Source: Firmicutes bacterium UBA5388
Lineage (GTDB): Bacteria; Bacillota; UBA4882; UBA10575
Length of the DNA: 5,837 bases
NCBI GenBank assembly: GCA_002409975.1
Contig: DHOO01000127.1
Span: 12,643 to 18,479 of the forward strand
Direction of reading: 5' to 3'
Position numbers and translations under genes: made by a program. Positions 5,798 to 5,837 of this stretch are shown piece after piece (the first letter of the stretch is position 1; each line of letters starts with the position of its first letter). Under the pieces are notes generated by a model. It was given only the letters and a program-made list of their open reading frames with translations. It had not been told where the DNA came from and did not search any database.

Positions 5798-5806
5798 CAC
5801 CTACCT
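5798..5806 (-). promoter_or_regulatory. Ribosome binding site deciding the start of the large regulator
   Basis: AGGTAGGTG on the minus strand, ending 6 nt before ATG 5791. It includes the in-frame GTG at 5800, which therefore is unlikely to be the start. Only 31 bases remain upstream, too few to see a promoter. Confidence 0.7.
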
Positions 5807-5837
5807 AGAAAATGCTCTCGATATTCGTCGCTCGTCG

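Overview
The window reads as chromosomal DNA of a low-GC, Gram-positive-type bacterium, most plausibly an anaerobic Clostridia/Peptococcaceae-like Firmicute. The basis is AT-rich intergenic DNA, strong GGAGG-type ribosome sites, sigma-A-like promoters with near-consensus -10 boxes, the tail of an NADH:flavin oxidoreductase-type enzyme, and a giant MalT-type regulator with a SARP output domain. The organism assignment is inference only.

Layout. Bases 1-209 hold the 3' end of a plus-strand flavoenzyme gene. It is closed by a strong, probably bidirectional hairpin terminator at 236-263. Everything else of coding size lies on the minus strand and is read right to left. A very large regulator (2444-5791, 1115 aa) has an N-terminal MalT-like ATPase, a long TPR region, a short HEAT-like stretch and a C-terminal winged-helix/BTAD (SARP-type) DNA-binding domain. 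It is followed after 42 bp by a small unrecognised protein (2087-2401) with a Cys cluster and a possible Sm-like barrel. Next comes about 440 bp without a convincing gene, rich in inverted repeats: a nested 113-117 bp element at 1880-1996, an operator-like palindrome at 1811-1834, a strong promoter at 1752-1780 and a folded leader at 1688-1736. That promoter drives a membrane-anchored protein with a GAF-like C-terminal domain (810-1643), which has its own terminator. A further promoter (727-755) drives a likely bicistron of two small basic unrecognised proteins (84 aa and 40 aa). This bicistron ends at the shared terminator.

How it fits together. The large regulator is a one-component ATP-dependent transcription switch whose ligand and targets cannot be read from the sequence. 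Its promoter lies beyond the right edge. The membrane GAF-like protein looks like a sensor or scaffold without a visible output domain. Each minus-strand unit appears to have its own promoter, so this is a series of short transcription units rather than one operon. I see no defence system, CRISPR array, tRNA or rRNA. The most unusual items are the regulator's domain combination, the repeat-rich intergenic region upstream of the GAF-like gene, and the small bicistron with a TTG-started 40-codon second gene.
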